From Elusimicrobium simillimum (GTDB lineage: Bacteria; Elusimicrobiota; Elusimicrobia; Elusimicrobiales; Elusimicrobiaceae): 64,000 nucleotides of DNA. Below, one piece after another: positions 16,360 to 25,151 of the stretch. Below the pieces are notes generated by a model that saw only the letters and a program-made list of their open reading frames with translations, was not told where the DNA came from and did not search any database. The translations under genes were made by a program, and so were the position numbers. The DNA lies in contig NZ_JBEVVA010000003.1 of assembly GCF_049639735.1 (NCBI RefSeq), forward strand, positions 62,001 to 126,000, written 5' to 3'. Numbering within the stretch: position 1 is the stretch's first letter; each line of letters opens with the position of its first letter.

Positions 16360-17010
16360 TTAAATAAAATCTTCAGGCAGGCCTATTGAAAGCGGTTTTA
16401 GTGCGCCGCAATATTCCTTACCCGTTTCACAGCCTTTTTTAACAAACCCCATGGCGTACGTATAGTCCGCCTTTACGGCGGCGCCCATAGCCGCGCCGGT
16501 GTCGGCGTTAAGGCCGCTGGGCACGTCTACAGATATTCTTTTAGCGTCCGCCTCATTAATAATATTAATAATTTCTTTATAAACCGGGCTGACTTCTTTA
16601 TCCAGGCCGATACCAAGCAGGCAGTCCACTATCAAATAGGCCTGCGCCGCGCGTTCTTTAAGCTCCGCCAAATCTGTTATAAATGCTAGGTGCATTTTGG
16701 CGGTTTGCGCTTTATCAAAATTGTTTTGCACAACATCTTTATATTTATGCCGTTTAACCATATAACAGCACACGTAAGCGCCCTGCTCAGCCAAAAACCT
16801 GCCCGCAACCAGCCCATCGCCGCCATTGCCGCCGCTGCCGCAAATAATTAATATTTTTTTATTGCCGCAAATCTCTGTATAAAAATTATCCAATAGTTCA
16901 TTGGCTATGCTGCGCCCGGCGTTTTCCATAAGATACTCTTCGCTCATGCCAAATTCTTTTTGGGCGCGGGCTTCAATATCACGCATCTCTTGGGCGGTTA
17001 CTATTTTCAT
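16360..17010 (-). CDS. nnrE: NAD(P)H-hydrate epimerase
   Basis: 216 residues matching the YjeF N-terminal domain. It epimerises damaged NAD(P)HX. Signature GSGGNGGDGLVAGRFL (about 58-73), DCLLGIGL and DVPSGLNADTG are intact. The partner dehydratase (NnrD, YjeF C-terminal domain) is not fused here, unlike in many bacteria. The ATG overlaps the stop of the dus gene (ATGA). Confidence 0.92.
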   Translation of the reverse strand: MKIVTAQEMRDIEARAQKEFGMSEEYLMENAGRSIANELLDNFYTEICGNKKILIICGSGGNGGDGLVAGRFLAEQGAYVCCYMVKRHKYKDVVQNNFDKAQTAKMHLAFITDLAELKERAAQAYLIVDCLLGIGLDKEVSPVYKEIINIINEADAKRISVDVPSGLNADTGAAMGAAVKADYTYAMGFVKKGCETGKEYCGALKPLSIGLPEDFI

Positions 17011-17963
17011 CTGTATTCCTGAAACAAGCTTTCTATATCTTTTAAATTATCTATCAATACAAATTTAGAGCGCATCTGGCTGGCCATGGGAAAACCGCTT
17101 AACCAAAACCCGACAGTTTTGCGGCTGCGGGCCACGCCTGATTTTTCGCCGTAAAATTTTACGTTTTCTCTGATAAGCGTTAGATAGGTATTTACTTTTT
17201 CACGCTGTGTAAAAGGAGTATCTTTACCGTTAACAATACTTTCAAATATCTTTGGGTTGCCAAGCGCTCCGCGCCCTATCATAACGCCAGCAACACCTGT
17301 CTCAAACATTTTATTCGCCCCCGCAACATCCACAATACCACCATTGCCTATTACGGGTATTTTGGCGGCCGCAACAACCTTGGCAAGTGCGTCCAATTCA
17401 GCGGGTCCATTGTGTATATTACTGGCATAACGCGCGTGCATTATAATTGCGCTGGCACCTTCATCCGCCGCCAGTTTGGCTAAACGGTCACCCACAAAAC
17501 TGCCTTCTGTTAAACCTATTCTTGTTTTAAGAGTTACAGGCACCTTAACGGCGTTTACCGCCGCGCTTACAATAGCGGCTAAAGTTTTTTCGTCCTTTAT
17601 CAGCACGCATCCGGCACCTGCTTTGTTAATTTTTTTAACCGGGCAGCCGGCGTTAATATCAATAATATCGGCCCCCGCGCGCTCCGCCATACGGGCGGCT
17701 ATGCTTATAGAATTTACGTCACCGCCAAAAATCTGCATAGACACTGGGTGCTCTTTAGCGTCCACATTAAGCATGCGTACGCTTTTTTCATTTTTATATT
17801 CCACCGCTTTGGCCGACACCATTTCCGCGCATACTATGCCCGCGCCGTTTTCCAGACACATTATTCTAAACGGCGTGTCTGTAATGCCGGCCATAGGGGC
17901 AAGCAATAAATTGTTGGGCGCTATAAAGGTGCCTATACGTAGCTTTTTTATATTGGGGTTCAT
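17007..17963 (-). CDS. dusB: tRNA-dihydrouridine synthase
   Basis: 318-residue FMN enzyme reducing uridines in the tRNA D-loop. LAPMAGITDTPFR at about 21-33, catalytic Cys in NAGCPVKKI, and the FMN phosphate site NGGI and GVMIGRGALGNP are visible; the overall pattern is closest to DusB. Middle gene of a coupled trio: start overlaps the upstream nucleotidase-like gene stop by four bases, and its stop overlaps nnrE. Confidence 0.93.
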   Translation of the reverse strand: MNPNIKKLRIGTFIAPNNLLLAPMAGITDTPFRIMCLENGAGIVCAEMVSAKAVEYKNEKSVRMLNVDAKEHPVSMQIFGGDVNSISIAARMAERAGADIIDINAGCPVKKINKAGAGCVLIKDEKTLAAIVSAAVNAVKVPVTLKTRIGLTEGSFVGDRLAKLAADEGASAIIMHARYASNIHNGPAELDALAKVVAAAKIPVIGNGGIVDVAGANKMFETGVAGVMIGRGALGNPKIFESIVNGKDTPFTQREKVNTYLTLIRENVKFYGEKSGVARSRKTVGFWLSGFPMASQMRSKFVLIDNLKDIESLFQEYR

Positions 17964-19459
17964 TTAGAAATATCTTTCCAGCCGGAAGGTTCTTGATTAT
18001 TAATGCCCTTTTTCTTTTTAGATAAGCATTGGCGCAGCACCGTGCGTACGTCCACACGGGTGTTTTTAAACTCAACCACGTTTACAAACTCGTCATGGCC
18101 AAAACCGCCCGCCACAATATGGTCCGTGGTGGACATACGGTAAATCATATTGGGGCTTACTTTGCGGCCATTTATCAAAATATTTTTTATTTTGTCGCCT
18201 TCGGCGGCCTTGCTGTCATATTCCACAGTCATGCCGGCAATTTGCGGGAAATTATTTCTGGACACAATACTGCGTTCAAGCACATTTTTTATTTCGTCGC
18301 CCCTTATGCGTATGGACATAATGGTATCGTTATACGGGTAAAGCTCATATAAAGAATATTCAGTTATTTTCCCTTTTTTAATTGACGCGCGTAAAGAGTC
18401 TGAGTTTATTATTCCTATATCGCTTTTGCCCCATTCTTTCATGCAGCCCGCTACAATCTCGCCAAGGTACGCGGGGGCATTATCAATATCAGCAATATCA
18501 TCGTGCGCGTCAGTAACCATATTATTAAGTTTTCTGTGGGTAACCTGGCGCAGAGAATCAATTTCTTTTTTTACTTCCTCATCTTCCCCGTAACGTTCTT
18601 TTAAAAGAGGAATGGAGTCAAAATCTATAGCGCTTATTTTTTTGTCGGAATTATACTTAACTGTCAGTTTGCTGACTTCTGTTAAAAACGGCGCGGTTCT
18701 TACTATATAAACAGAATTATGTTCTTCCAGAGCAGCTTCTTCCCCCGGGGAGGCGCTGCCTAAAATAATATCAATGCCTTCCACCTGCTCGGCCAAATCA
18801 CGCTCGGAATAGTTTTCTTCATTTTCACCAATATCGGCCAGCAGGATAATAGTGTCAACTTCTTTATTTTTAAGTTCATCCACCGTTTGTAAAGCGGCGT
18901 CCACGTCAGGCGTTATGGTAACGTCGCCAAGCCTTGTCTGCGTGCCGGGCAGAGAGGTTTTTACCACCAGCGAAAATATGCCTATTTTTATACCGTTAAC
19001 ATCCTTTATTATAAATTTATTAACATGCGCCGGCGGCGCGCCCTTTGATGTTTTAAGATTTGAGGAGATTACCGGGAACTGCGCGGATTTTATGCTTTGG
19101 GCTAAAGCTGTCCAGCCTATCACCAGGTCCGTATAACTTATACCGGTGCCGTCATATCCTATTTTGCCCATAGCGGAAAGCGCCACACTGCCTTTGCCTA
19201 TAGCGCCCTCGGGTGTTTGGGAAAACCAGTCGCCGCTGTCCAGTAGTATTTTTTTGCCGTACTCTTTTTCATAATAACTTTTTAATACGCCGTAACCGCC
19301 CGCCTGTTGGTTGTCATACACAGGTTCGGGCCGGCTGTAATACATGCCGCCCGCGCCGCTGGTGTGGTATATATTAATAGACGTAAGGTGGCTCTCCCGG
19401 CAGGAAAACCCCAGGAGAACCACTGTAAAAACTATTAAAAACTTGCATGTTCTTATCAT
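17960..19459 (-). CDS. 5'-nucleotidase-like lipoprotein with degenerate active site
   Basis: 499 residues. Lipoprotein signal with lipobox LGFSC (Cys about 20). It aligns end to end with the adjacent intact paralogue (19459-20937), but the metal-binding motifs of the calcineurin-like domain are altered: HTSDTHG has become HTSGAGG, GNHE is replaced by ISYTD, and GGHAH by GSASPGE. Only LDSGDW remains. The C-terminal nucleotide-binding domain (INSDSLRASIKKG, YELYPYNDTI, GDEIKNVLE) is better kept. I infer a binding or structural role rather than phosphatase activity. The one-base overlap with the intact copy suggests co-expression as an enzyme/pseudoenzyme pair. Confidence 0.82.
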   Translation of the reverse strand: MIRTCKFLIVFTVVLLGFSCRESHLTSINIYHTSGAGGMYYSRPEPVYDNQQAGGYGVLKSYYEKEYGKKILLDSGDWFSQTPEGAIGKGSVALSAMGKIGYDGTGISYTDLVIGWTALAQSIKSAQFPVISSNLKTSKGAPPAHVNKFIIKDVNGIKIGIFSLVVKTSLPGTQTRLGDVTITPDVDAALQTVDELKNKEVDTIILLADIGENEENYSERDLAEQVEGIDIILGSASPGEEAALEEHNSVYIVRTAPFLTEVSKLTVKYNSDKKISAIDFDSIPLLKERYGEDEEVKKEIDSLRQVTHRKLNNMVTDAHDDIADIDNAPAYLGEIVAGCMKEWGKSDIGIINSDSLRASIKKGKITEYSLYELYPYNDTIMSIRIRGDEIKNVLERSIVSRNNFPQIAGMTVEYDSKAAEGDKIKNILINGRKVSPNMIYRMSTTDHIVAGGFGHDEFVNVVEFKNTRVDVRTVLRQCLSKKKKGINNQEPSGWKDISK

Positions 19460-20937
19460 TATTTAACTACTTGCAGCCTGCACTCATTGTTTAAAGGTAT
19501 AAGCGGGCTGTGTTCTTTAAGGTCGTCCACCAACATGCCTCTTATACTCATGTCTACAAAAGTTTTTTTGTCGTCTTCAATTTTCTTAAACATCCAGCCC
19601 TCGGTATTGCCGTTGGCTATATACTCGTTGGTAACCATGGTGTATGTTTTTTTATCGTCAACAGGTATGCCGTTTATAAATACTTCCAGGTTTTTAACTT
19701 TTTTATTTTTAAGTTTAAATTTAGCGGTTAACCCATGGAAATTATACAAAGCCCTGTTACCGTTTTTAATACTGTTACGTATAAGATTTTTAATAAATTT
19801 GCCGTCTACTTCGACTAAAGCTATTTTATTGTCAAAGGGGAACAAGGTTACCATGTCTCTCATAGTAATATCACCCGCGGGCAGTGAGATTCTGGCGCCG
19901 CCTACGTTGTGCATGGCAAAATCCGCCCTGACATGTTTGGCCATAAGGTCCGCCACCCAGTTATTAACAGGGGAATCCATACATCCGTCTTTTACCGGGA
20001 ATTTGCTTACCTCGCCCGCCGTGCTGCCAAGCTTAGTGTCTATGCCCGGTATACGCAGGCTTTCGGCAAGGGTTTTAATTTCCGCGTCTTCGCCAACTGT
20101 ATCAATGTAAAGAGATATTAACTGTGAGGAAGCGCTTTTGTATTTACCCGTTTTATCGTCTAAAGTAATCATAATTTTAGACATTGTTTTAAGGTTAGCG
20201 CCTGACTCCGCCAAAAGTGTACTGCCCACATATAAATTCTGGTACTCTTTATGCGCGTGGCCGCCAAGTACTACGTTTATTTCAGGTATTTTTTCTGCTA
20301 TAAGCTTATTAGTTACGCCTTTTTGTTCACGGTCGTCACCGTAGGAATCATGTATTAAAAGCACAATAACGTCCGGGTTATGCGTTTTAATTTCCGGCAG
20401 CATTTTTTTAATTGTTGAAATTGTGTTTTTGAATTTAAAATGTTTATTGGCGCCGTCTTTGCCTATGCCTATTACGGCTATTTTAATGCCGTCCACAATA
20501 AATATTTTATACGGCGCGGTACCGGTTAAAAGTTCTTTTGTTCTGGCGTCCCAAACATTGGCGTTTAAAACGGGGAATGTAAATAACGCTATATTGGCAA
20601 GAAAATTATCTTCCCCAAAATCAAACTCATGGTTGCCTATTGTTGTGGCCTGGTAACCCATGGCGTTCATCATTGTAATAGCCGCTTTACCTTTGGTATT
20701 TTTAACTTCGGCCGTGCCGTTAGAATAGTCGCCGCTGTCTAAAAATATATGAGGCAAAGCTTCTTTTTTTACCACATTTTTTACCGCGGCAAACCCGCCC
20801 CACATGCGGTTATTTCTGGGATCTTTTTCAGGGTAGAAAAACCCGTGGGTGTCGCTGGTGTGGTAAATTACCAGCTCTTTGGCAAAAACGGAAAAAGGCA
20901 AAGCTAAAACCAATAAAGCTATAAGCAGTTTCTTCAT
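19459..20937 (-). CDS. 5'-nucleotidase/2',3'-cyclic phosphodiesterase family exported enzyme
   Basis: 492 residues from the ATG at 20937, chosen because AAGGAGA lies seven bases upstream; an earlier ATG at 20976 would put a polar stretch before the signal peptide. Signal peptide ends near VFA (17-19). All metallophosphoesterase motifs are intact: HTSDTHG (26-32), LDSGDYSNG, GNHEFDFG, LIHDSYGDD and GGHAHKE. The C-terminal domain has NVGGARISLPAGDITMRD and LFPFDNKI for nucleotide binding. It would release phosphate and nucleosides from nucleotides in the periplasm for salvage. Forms a minus-strand operon with its degenerate paralogue, dus and nnrE. Confidence 0.93.
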   Translation of the reverse strand: MKKLLIALLVLALPFSVFAKELVIYHTSDTHGFFYPEKDPRNNRMWGGFAAVKNVVKKEALPHIFLDSGDYSNGTAEVKNTKGKAAITMMNAMGYQATTIGNHEFDFGEDNFLANIALFTFPVLNANVWDARTKELLTGTAPYKIFIVDGIKIAVIGIGKDGANKHFKFKNTISTIKKMLPEIKTHNPDVIVLLIHDSYGDDREQKGVTNKLIAEKIPEINVVLGGHAHKEYQNLYVGSTLLAESGANLKTMSKIMITLDDKTGKYKSASSQLISLYIDTVGEDAEIKTLAESLRIPGIDTKLGSTAGEVSKFPVKDGCMDSPVNNWVADLMAKHVRADFAMHNVGGARISLPAGDITMRDMVTLFPFDNKIALVEVDGKFIKNLIRNSIKNGNRALYNFHGLTAKFKLKNKKVKNLEVFINGIPVDDKKTYTMVTNEYIANGNTEGWMFKKIEDDKKTFVDMSIRGMLVDDLKEHSPLIPLNNECRLQVVK

Positions 20938-21022
20938 AATTATCTCCTTATTAACATAACAACTATAGAATAACAAAAACGGTGCTTATTAACAAGTTTG
21001 CTTAACCTAACAAAATTGTGTT

Positions 21023-21065
21023 TTGCCCTTAAAAGTATTAAACTTTATATGTACGGTTCCCGTAC
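21023..21065 (+). promoter_or_regulatory. Promoter and leader hairpin of the oxidoreductase operon
   Basis: Two overlapping -35/-10 pairs can be read between 21016 and 21050 (for example TTGCCC-17 bp-TATATG). A small hairpin GTACGG-TTC-CCGTAC (21051-21065) directly precedes the ribosome-binding site TGGAGG. Confidence 0.4.
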
Positions 21066-21077
21066 AATGGAGGACTT

Positions 21078-21281
21078 ATGCCAAAAATAGAAGTAAGTGA
21101 TAAACTTTGTAAAGGCTGCTACTTATGCGTAAAAGCATGTCCAAAGAAATGTCTTAGAAAATCAGAAAATTTTAGCAAAACAGGATATTACCCCGCCGAA
21201 ATGGCCGACCAAAGCGCCTGCATAGGGTGCGGCATGTGTTACTTGGTCTGCCCGGATTTGGCGATAACGGTTTTTAAGTAG
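21078..21281 (+). CDS. vorD: 2-oxoacid:ferredoxin oxidoreductase delta (ferredoxin) subunit
   Basis: 67-residue two-cluster ferredoxin: CKGCYLCVKACP (about 11-22) and CIGCGMCYLVCP (about 48-59), each binding one [4Fe-4S]. It heads the gene set for a four-subunit 2-oxoacid:ferredoxin oxidoreductase and would pass electrons from the TPP subunit to ferredoxin. TGGAGG lies six bases before ATG. A 150-bp spacer with a repeat fragment separates it from the alpha gene, longer than usual in such operons. Confidence 0.9.
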   Translation: MPKIEVSDKLCKGCYLCVKACPKKCLRKSENFSKTGYYPAEMADQSACIGCGMCYLVCPDLAITVFK

Positions 21282-21354
21282 GATTTTATAGTAGTTATAT
21301 ATACGCGTTAGCACAGCGAGTTAGGTGGGTTGGACAACACATATTTGTGTACAT

Positions 21355-21420
21355 TTTGTGTATATTCCCCCTCACCCTTGCCCTCTCCCCCAGTGGGTAG
21401 AGGGAATAAAAAAGGAAATA
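21355..21420. repeat. Repeat fragment between the delta and alpha subunit genes
   Basis: CCCCCTCACCC, then hairpin CCCTCTCCCCCAGTGGGTAGAGGG. It belongs to the CCTCACCC/CTCTCCC family also seen at 16.2, 29.9-30.2 and 55.6 kb. Confidence 0.7.
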
Positions 21421-21431
21421 AGGCTACAGAT

Positions 21432-22556
21432 ATGAAAAATGAAAAAGTTTTAATGAAAGGCAACGAAGCTTTGGCCGAGGGCGCAATCCGCGCCGGGTGC
21501 CGCTTTTTTGCAGGATACCCCATTACCCCGCAAAACGAAGTGCCCGAATATATGGCCGCTAATATGAAAGACAGAGGCGGCGCGTTTGTACAGGCGGAAA
21601 GCGAAACATCCGCCATTAACATGATTTACGGCGCGGCCGCTACCGGCGTGCGCAGCATGACGTCCAGCTCCAGCCCCGGCATCAGCTTAAAGCAAGAGGG
21701 CATTTCCTATATAGCGGGCGCGGACTTACCGTGCTTAATTGCCAACGTTATGCGCGGCGGCCCGGGCCTGGGCAATATTACAGGCGCGCAGGGCGACTAT
21801 TTTCAGGCAACCAGAGGCGGCGGCAACGGCGATTACAGAACAATAGTTTTGGCGCCTAACTCAGTAGAAGAAATGGGCAACTTTCCTAAATTAGCCTTTG
21901 AACTGAGCGAAAAATACAGAATACCCGCCATGATTTTGGCCGACGGCGTACTGGGCCAAATGATGGAAGGCATGTCATTTAACTTTGAAGCCGTAGACCC
22001 GGCTAAAGACTTAAAAGAGCCTGACTTTGCCATAGGCCCCAACCCGGGCAGAGACAAAAGAATGGTATTTTCCTACGCGCTTAAAGACGGCGAACTTGAA
22101 AAAGCCGTTTTTAAAAGAGCCGACAGATACTCCATAGTAGAAGAAAAAGAAGTACTTTTTGAAGAACGCTACACAGAAGACGCTGAGGTTATAATAGTAG
22201 CCTACGGCATTTCCGCCCGCGCCTCACTGGCTGGCGTAGAAGCGGCCAGGGCAAAAGGCATTAAAGTTGGTCTCTTCCGCCCTATAACCTTATGGCCTTT
22301 CCCGTACAAAAGAATTTGCGAACTTGCGGGCAACGGCAAATGCAAAGCCATGTTAGCCGTTGAAATGAGTTTGGGGCAAATGATAGTGGACGTTAAACTT
22401 GCCGTTAACGGTAAAGTGCCCGTCTATTTACACGCACGCCCGGGCGGCGCTATGCCCGCTGGCGAGCAGATTGAAGTTGCCATAAACTCAGTAATTTCCG
22501 GCGGGGACAAAGAATTATTTCCTCACAATCCTACCGGCTGCAAAGGAGGCAAATAA
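21432..22556 (+). CDS. vorB: 2-oxoacid:ferredoxin oxidoreductase alpha subunit (VorB/KorA type)
   Basis: 374 residues from ATG 21432. An upstream in-frame ATG (21330) would add 34 residues encoded by repeat DNA, so I reject it. AGYPITPQNEVPEYMA near residue 27 is the conserved pyrimidine-binding motif; ESETSAINMIYGAAATG and SSSPGISLKQEGISY follow, and a C-terminal transketolase-like domain begins near 245. With beta and gamma it oxidatively decarboxylates a 2-oxoacid to acyl-CoA, reducing ferredoxin. The family resembles the branched-chain (Vor) or 2-oxoglutarate (Kor) enzymes; the substrate cannot be decided from sequence alone. Confidence 0.92.
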   Translation: MKNEKVLMKGNEALAEGAIRAGCRFFAGYPITPQNEVPEYMAANMKDRGGAFVQAESETSAINMIYGAAATGVRSMTSSSSPGISLKQEGISYIAGADLPCLIANVMRGGPGLGNITGAQGDYFQATRGGGNGDYRTIVLAPNSVEEMGNFPKLAFELSEKYRIPAMILADGVLGQMMEGMSFNFEAVDPAKDLKEPDFAIGPNPGRDKRMVFSYALKDGELEKAVFKRADRYSIVEEKEVLFEERYTEDAEVIIVAYGISARASLAGVEAARAKGIKVGLFRPITLWPFPYKRICELAGNGKCKAMLAVEMSLGQMIVDVKLAVNGKVPVYLHARPGGAMPAGEQIEVAINSVISGGDKELFPHNPTGCKGGK

Positions 22557-22558
22557 TT

Positions 22559-23302
22559 ATGAATCCTATTACTAAAAAACCGCAAAGCTTAACAGACGTA
22601 CCTTTTCACTACTGCCCCGGCTGCGGCCACGGCGTAGTGCACCGCCTTGTAGCCGAAACCATGGACGAGCTGGGCATTAGAGAGCGCACTGTCGCCGTAG
22701 CCCCTGTAGGCTGCGCCGTATTTGCCGACGCGTACTTTAACTGCGACACAATACAAGGCCCGCACGGCAGAGGCCCGGCCATAGCAACAGGCATTAAAAG
22801 AGCAAAACCCGAAAGCATAGTATTTTCCTACCAGGGCGACGGCGATTTAGCGTCCATCGGTATGGGCGAGATTGTGCACGCCGCTATCAGAAACGAGAAC
22901 ATTACCGTTATCTTCATAAACAACGCAATTTACGGTATGACAGGCGGCCAAATGGCGCCGACAACTTTAGTCGGCCAAGTAGCGACAACAGCCCCCAAAG
23001 GGCGTGACCCGCTATTACAAGGCTACCCCATAAACATTTGCGAAATGTTCAGCCAAATTAAAGGCGCAAAGTACCTTGAAAGAGTAGCCGTAGACGTCCC
23101 CGCCAACGTTATCAAGGCTAAAAAAGCCATTAAAAAAGCTTTTGAAAACCAGGTTAACAATGTAGGCTTCAGCCTTATTGAAGTTTTATCCCAATGCCCC
23201 ACAAACTGGGGTACGGACGCTATAAAATCCTTAGAATTTGTACAAAAGGATATGATGACGCAATACCCGCTGGGCGTATTTAAAGACGAAGGGGGCAAAT
23301 AA
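22559..23302 (+). CDS. vorA: 2-oxoacid:ferredoxin oxidoreductase beta (TPP) subunit
   Basis: 247 residues. YCPGCGHGVVH (about 18-28) begins the domain; the TPP/Mg motif is GDGDLASIGMGE through INNAIYGMTGGQ. Cys residues CPGC and the later PVGC are the family's cofactor ligands. It carries the thiamine chemistry of the complex. Start lies two bases after the alpha stop with GGAGG upstream. Confidence 0.93.
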   Translation: MNPITKKPQSLTDVPFHYCPGCGHGVVHRLVAETMDELGIRERTVAVAPVGCAVFADAYFNCDTIQGPHGRGPAIATGIKRAKPESIVFSYQGDGDLASIGMGEIVHAAIRNENITVIFINNAIYGMTGGQMAPTTLVGQVATTAPKGRDPLLQGYPINICEMFSQIKGAKYLERVAVDVPANVIKAKKAIKKAFENQVNNVGFSLIEVLSQCPTNWGTDAIKSLEFVQKDMMTQYPLGVFKDEGGK

Positions 23303-23303
23303 T

Positions 23304-23840
23304 ATGTATCAAGGTATAAAAATATCAGGTTTTGGCGGGCAGGGCGTAGTATCCGCCGGCGTACTTTTAGCCCAAGCGGGCCTAATAGACGGTAAAAACG
23401 CAAGCTGGTTCCCGTCATACGGGCCGGAAATGAGGGGCGGCACAGCCAACTGTTCCGTAGTGGTAGCATCTGAGGAAGTTTACACCCCTATCGTAACCGC
23501 GCCCGATACGGTTATTGTAATGAACGAGCCTTCTCTTGCCAAGTTTGAGCCTACAATAAAGCCAGGCGGTTTACTTATAATAAACACCTCGCTCGTACAC
23601 TCCAAACCTACAAGAACGGACATTAAAGTTTTAAACATTGCCTGTAACGAACTTGCCGCGCAGTTAGGCACCACAAAAGTGGCCAACCTTATAGCGTTGG
23701 GCGCGTTTGTCGGCGCCACGGGCGCAGTCAGCATAGACGCCATAGCGGCGGCAATGAAAAAAGTATTTAAACGCGCTAAGCCGGAAATGCTTGACCTAAA
23801 CAGAAAAGCGTTAGAAGCCGGCGCAGCTGCGGCTAAATAA
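23304..23840 (+). CDS. vorC: 2-oxoacid:ferredoxin oxidoreductase gamma subunit
   Basis: 178 residues, complete gamma domain: GFGGQGVVSAGVLLAQAG at the N-terminus, SYGPEMRGGTANCSVV in the middle. This subunit contributes to CoA binding in the assembled enzyme. It follows the beta gene by one base and ends at a strong terminator, closing the delta-alpha-beta-gamma operon. Confidence 0.93.
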   Translation: MYQGIKISGFGGQGVVSAGVLLAQAGLIDGKNASWFPSYGPEMRGGTANCSVVVASEEVYTPIVTAPDTVIVMNEPSLAKFEPTIKPGGLLIINTSLVHSKPTRTDIKVLNIACNELAAQLGTTKVANLIALGAFVGATGAVSIDAIAAAMKKVFKRAKPEMLDLNRKALEAGAAAAK

Positions 23841-23852
23841 AAAGATTAAAAT

Positions 23853-23883
23853 AAAAGCCCCGCTCAAACAGAGCGGGGCTTTT
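23853..23883 (+). terminator. Rho-independent terminator
   Basis: Stem AAAAGCCCCGCTC / GAGCGGGGCTTTT, loop AAACA. Closes the oxidoreductase operon and may act both ways. Confidence 0.92.
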
Positions 23884-23914
23884 ATATCCTATAAAAATAA
23901 TTTTGCAATATTAA

Positions 23915-25084
23915 TTATCTTTTTGTTTTAACACCTAAAGAAGAAAACTTGTTATTTCTTGTACTAAAATCTATTTGCTTTTTCTTAAGCTCCATTTCCC
24001 GCTTATATTCTTCCTGCTCTTCGGCGCTGCTCACAGCAAGATTATGACGTTCGTTTAAAATAGCCTTAACAAGACCGCAAAGCTCAGGATTAGCCTCTAT
24101 CGCTTGCACGGTTTGCGCGTCGGCTTTAAACAAGAGGGAAAAATTATTTTGCACACGCTCAACTTTCTTTTCTGTTTCCGCATTGGCGCTTGTTACAACC
24201 GCAACAAAAAGCCCCGCCAGCAAAAACCTATTAAGCCATTTATATAATGCTACTCTGGGGGCGCCTTTTTTAATAAACTTTATTTCAAAACTCATAAAAT
24301 CTTTATTTAAATATGCTGAAGTGTTTACCGCCAGTTTAGGTTTGGCATGGGCATAAATATCCGCCCTGACTCTCAACAAAGACATATTTTGTGGCAGCTC
24401 ATGCTTTTCTATAAGTTTATAAAGATTTTCTTTTTCCAAAAATATATTGTGTGTAAAATTACCCTGTTTTATAGCATAACGTATTGCTCTCAGCCTAGCT
24501 AAAGACAGCGTTTTTGCCTTTGCAAATTTAGTTGCGGGTAAACCATCAATATATTTTTGAAAGTTTTCTATTATTCTGATGTTATAGTCTAACTCAGCCT
24601 CTTCTAAAGCTAAAAAGGTTTTCATATAGCTGGCGTCTTTGGCTTTAGCAAGCTCCAACAGTGTGTTACGCATTTTAATATCTTTTGTATGTGTGCAGTA
24701 ATCTATTGCGTCTTTAATAAATTCCTTATTATAAGATAAATTTTCCAGCATTTTAGCAGCCTGTTTTTTTGAGTGCCTTCCCCAAAGGCCGCGCGCCAAA
24801 TAATAACTCCCCATTGCAACCAGGCTCACTTTGTAGATAGTGTCCTCAATATCCTCCTCTTGAAGGACGATATTATCTTTTTTGCCCCTTTCTATGTATT
24901 CTGCAAGTGTTTGCGGGCCGGCCTGTTGTTTACCTTTGTGTGGTATTTTTTTAAGTAAAACAGCGTCACCGTTTTGTGCATATACGCAGGTATTGCCCAA
25001 AACAGCAAGAAGTACCGCAACAGTTACAACCTTTTTTATTAAAATATTATATATTGTCATAATAAAAGAATAATATTTAATCAA
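23915..25084 (-). CDS. Exported alpha-helical protein of unknown function
   Basis: 389 residues. An N-terminal hydrophobic stretch (about 18-36, ending CVYAQ) looks like a signal peptide, especially if translation starts at Met9 (25060); neither start has a clear ribosome-binding site. The rest is mostly helical and charged, with a second hydrophobic segment (about 285-303, FLLAGLFVAVVTSANA) that could be a membrane helix, followed by a charged, possibly coiled-coil tail (EEQEEYKREMELKKKQ). I recognise no domain. It stands alone between two terminators. Confidence 0.55.
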   Translation of the reverse strand: MIKYYSFIMTIYNILIKKVVTVAVLLAVLGNTCVYAQNGDAVLLKKIPHKGKQQAGPQTLAEYIERGKKDNIVLQEEDIEDTIYKVSLVAMGSYYLARGLWGRHSKKQAAKMLENLSYNKEFIKDAIDYCTHTKDIKMRNTLLELAKAKDASYMKTFLALEEAELDYNIRIIENFQKYIDGLPATKFAKAKTLSLARLRAIRYAIKQGNFTHNIFLEKENLYKLIEKHELPQNMSLLRVRADIYAHAKPKLAVNTSAYLNKDFMSFEIKFIKKGAPRVALYKWLNRFLLAGLFVAVVTSANAETEKKVERVQNNFSLLFKADAQTVQAIEANPELCGLVKAILNERHNLAVSSAEEQEEYKREMELKKKQIDFSTRNNKFSSLGVKTKR

Positions 25085-25094
25085 TCAAAAAACA

Positions 25095-25134
25095 TGGGCC
25101 CAAAGACCTAAAAACATATAGGTCTTTGGGCCCA
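25095..25134 (-). terminator. Strong hairpin terminator of the MFS gene
   Basis: Perfect 16-bp stem TGGGCCCAAAGACCTA / TAGGTCTTTGGGCCCA with 8-base loop; on the minus strand it is followed by TGTTTTTTG. Confidence 0.88.
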
Positions 25135-25151
25135 CAAAAATCCGGATAAAA

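Noticed and set aside
21330..21431. Longer alpha-subunit start at 21330
   Set aside because: Those codons translate a CCTCACCC/CTCTCCC repeat (SPSPLPSPPVGRG) and are not family sequence.
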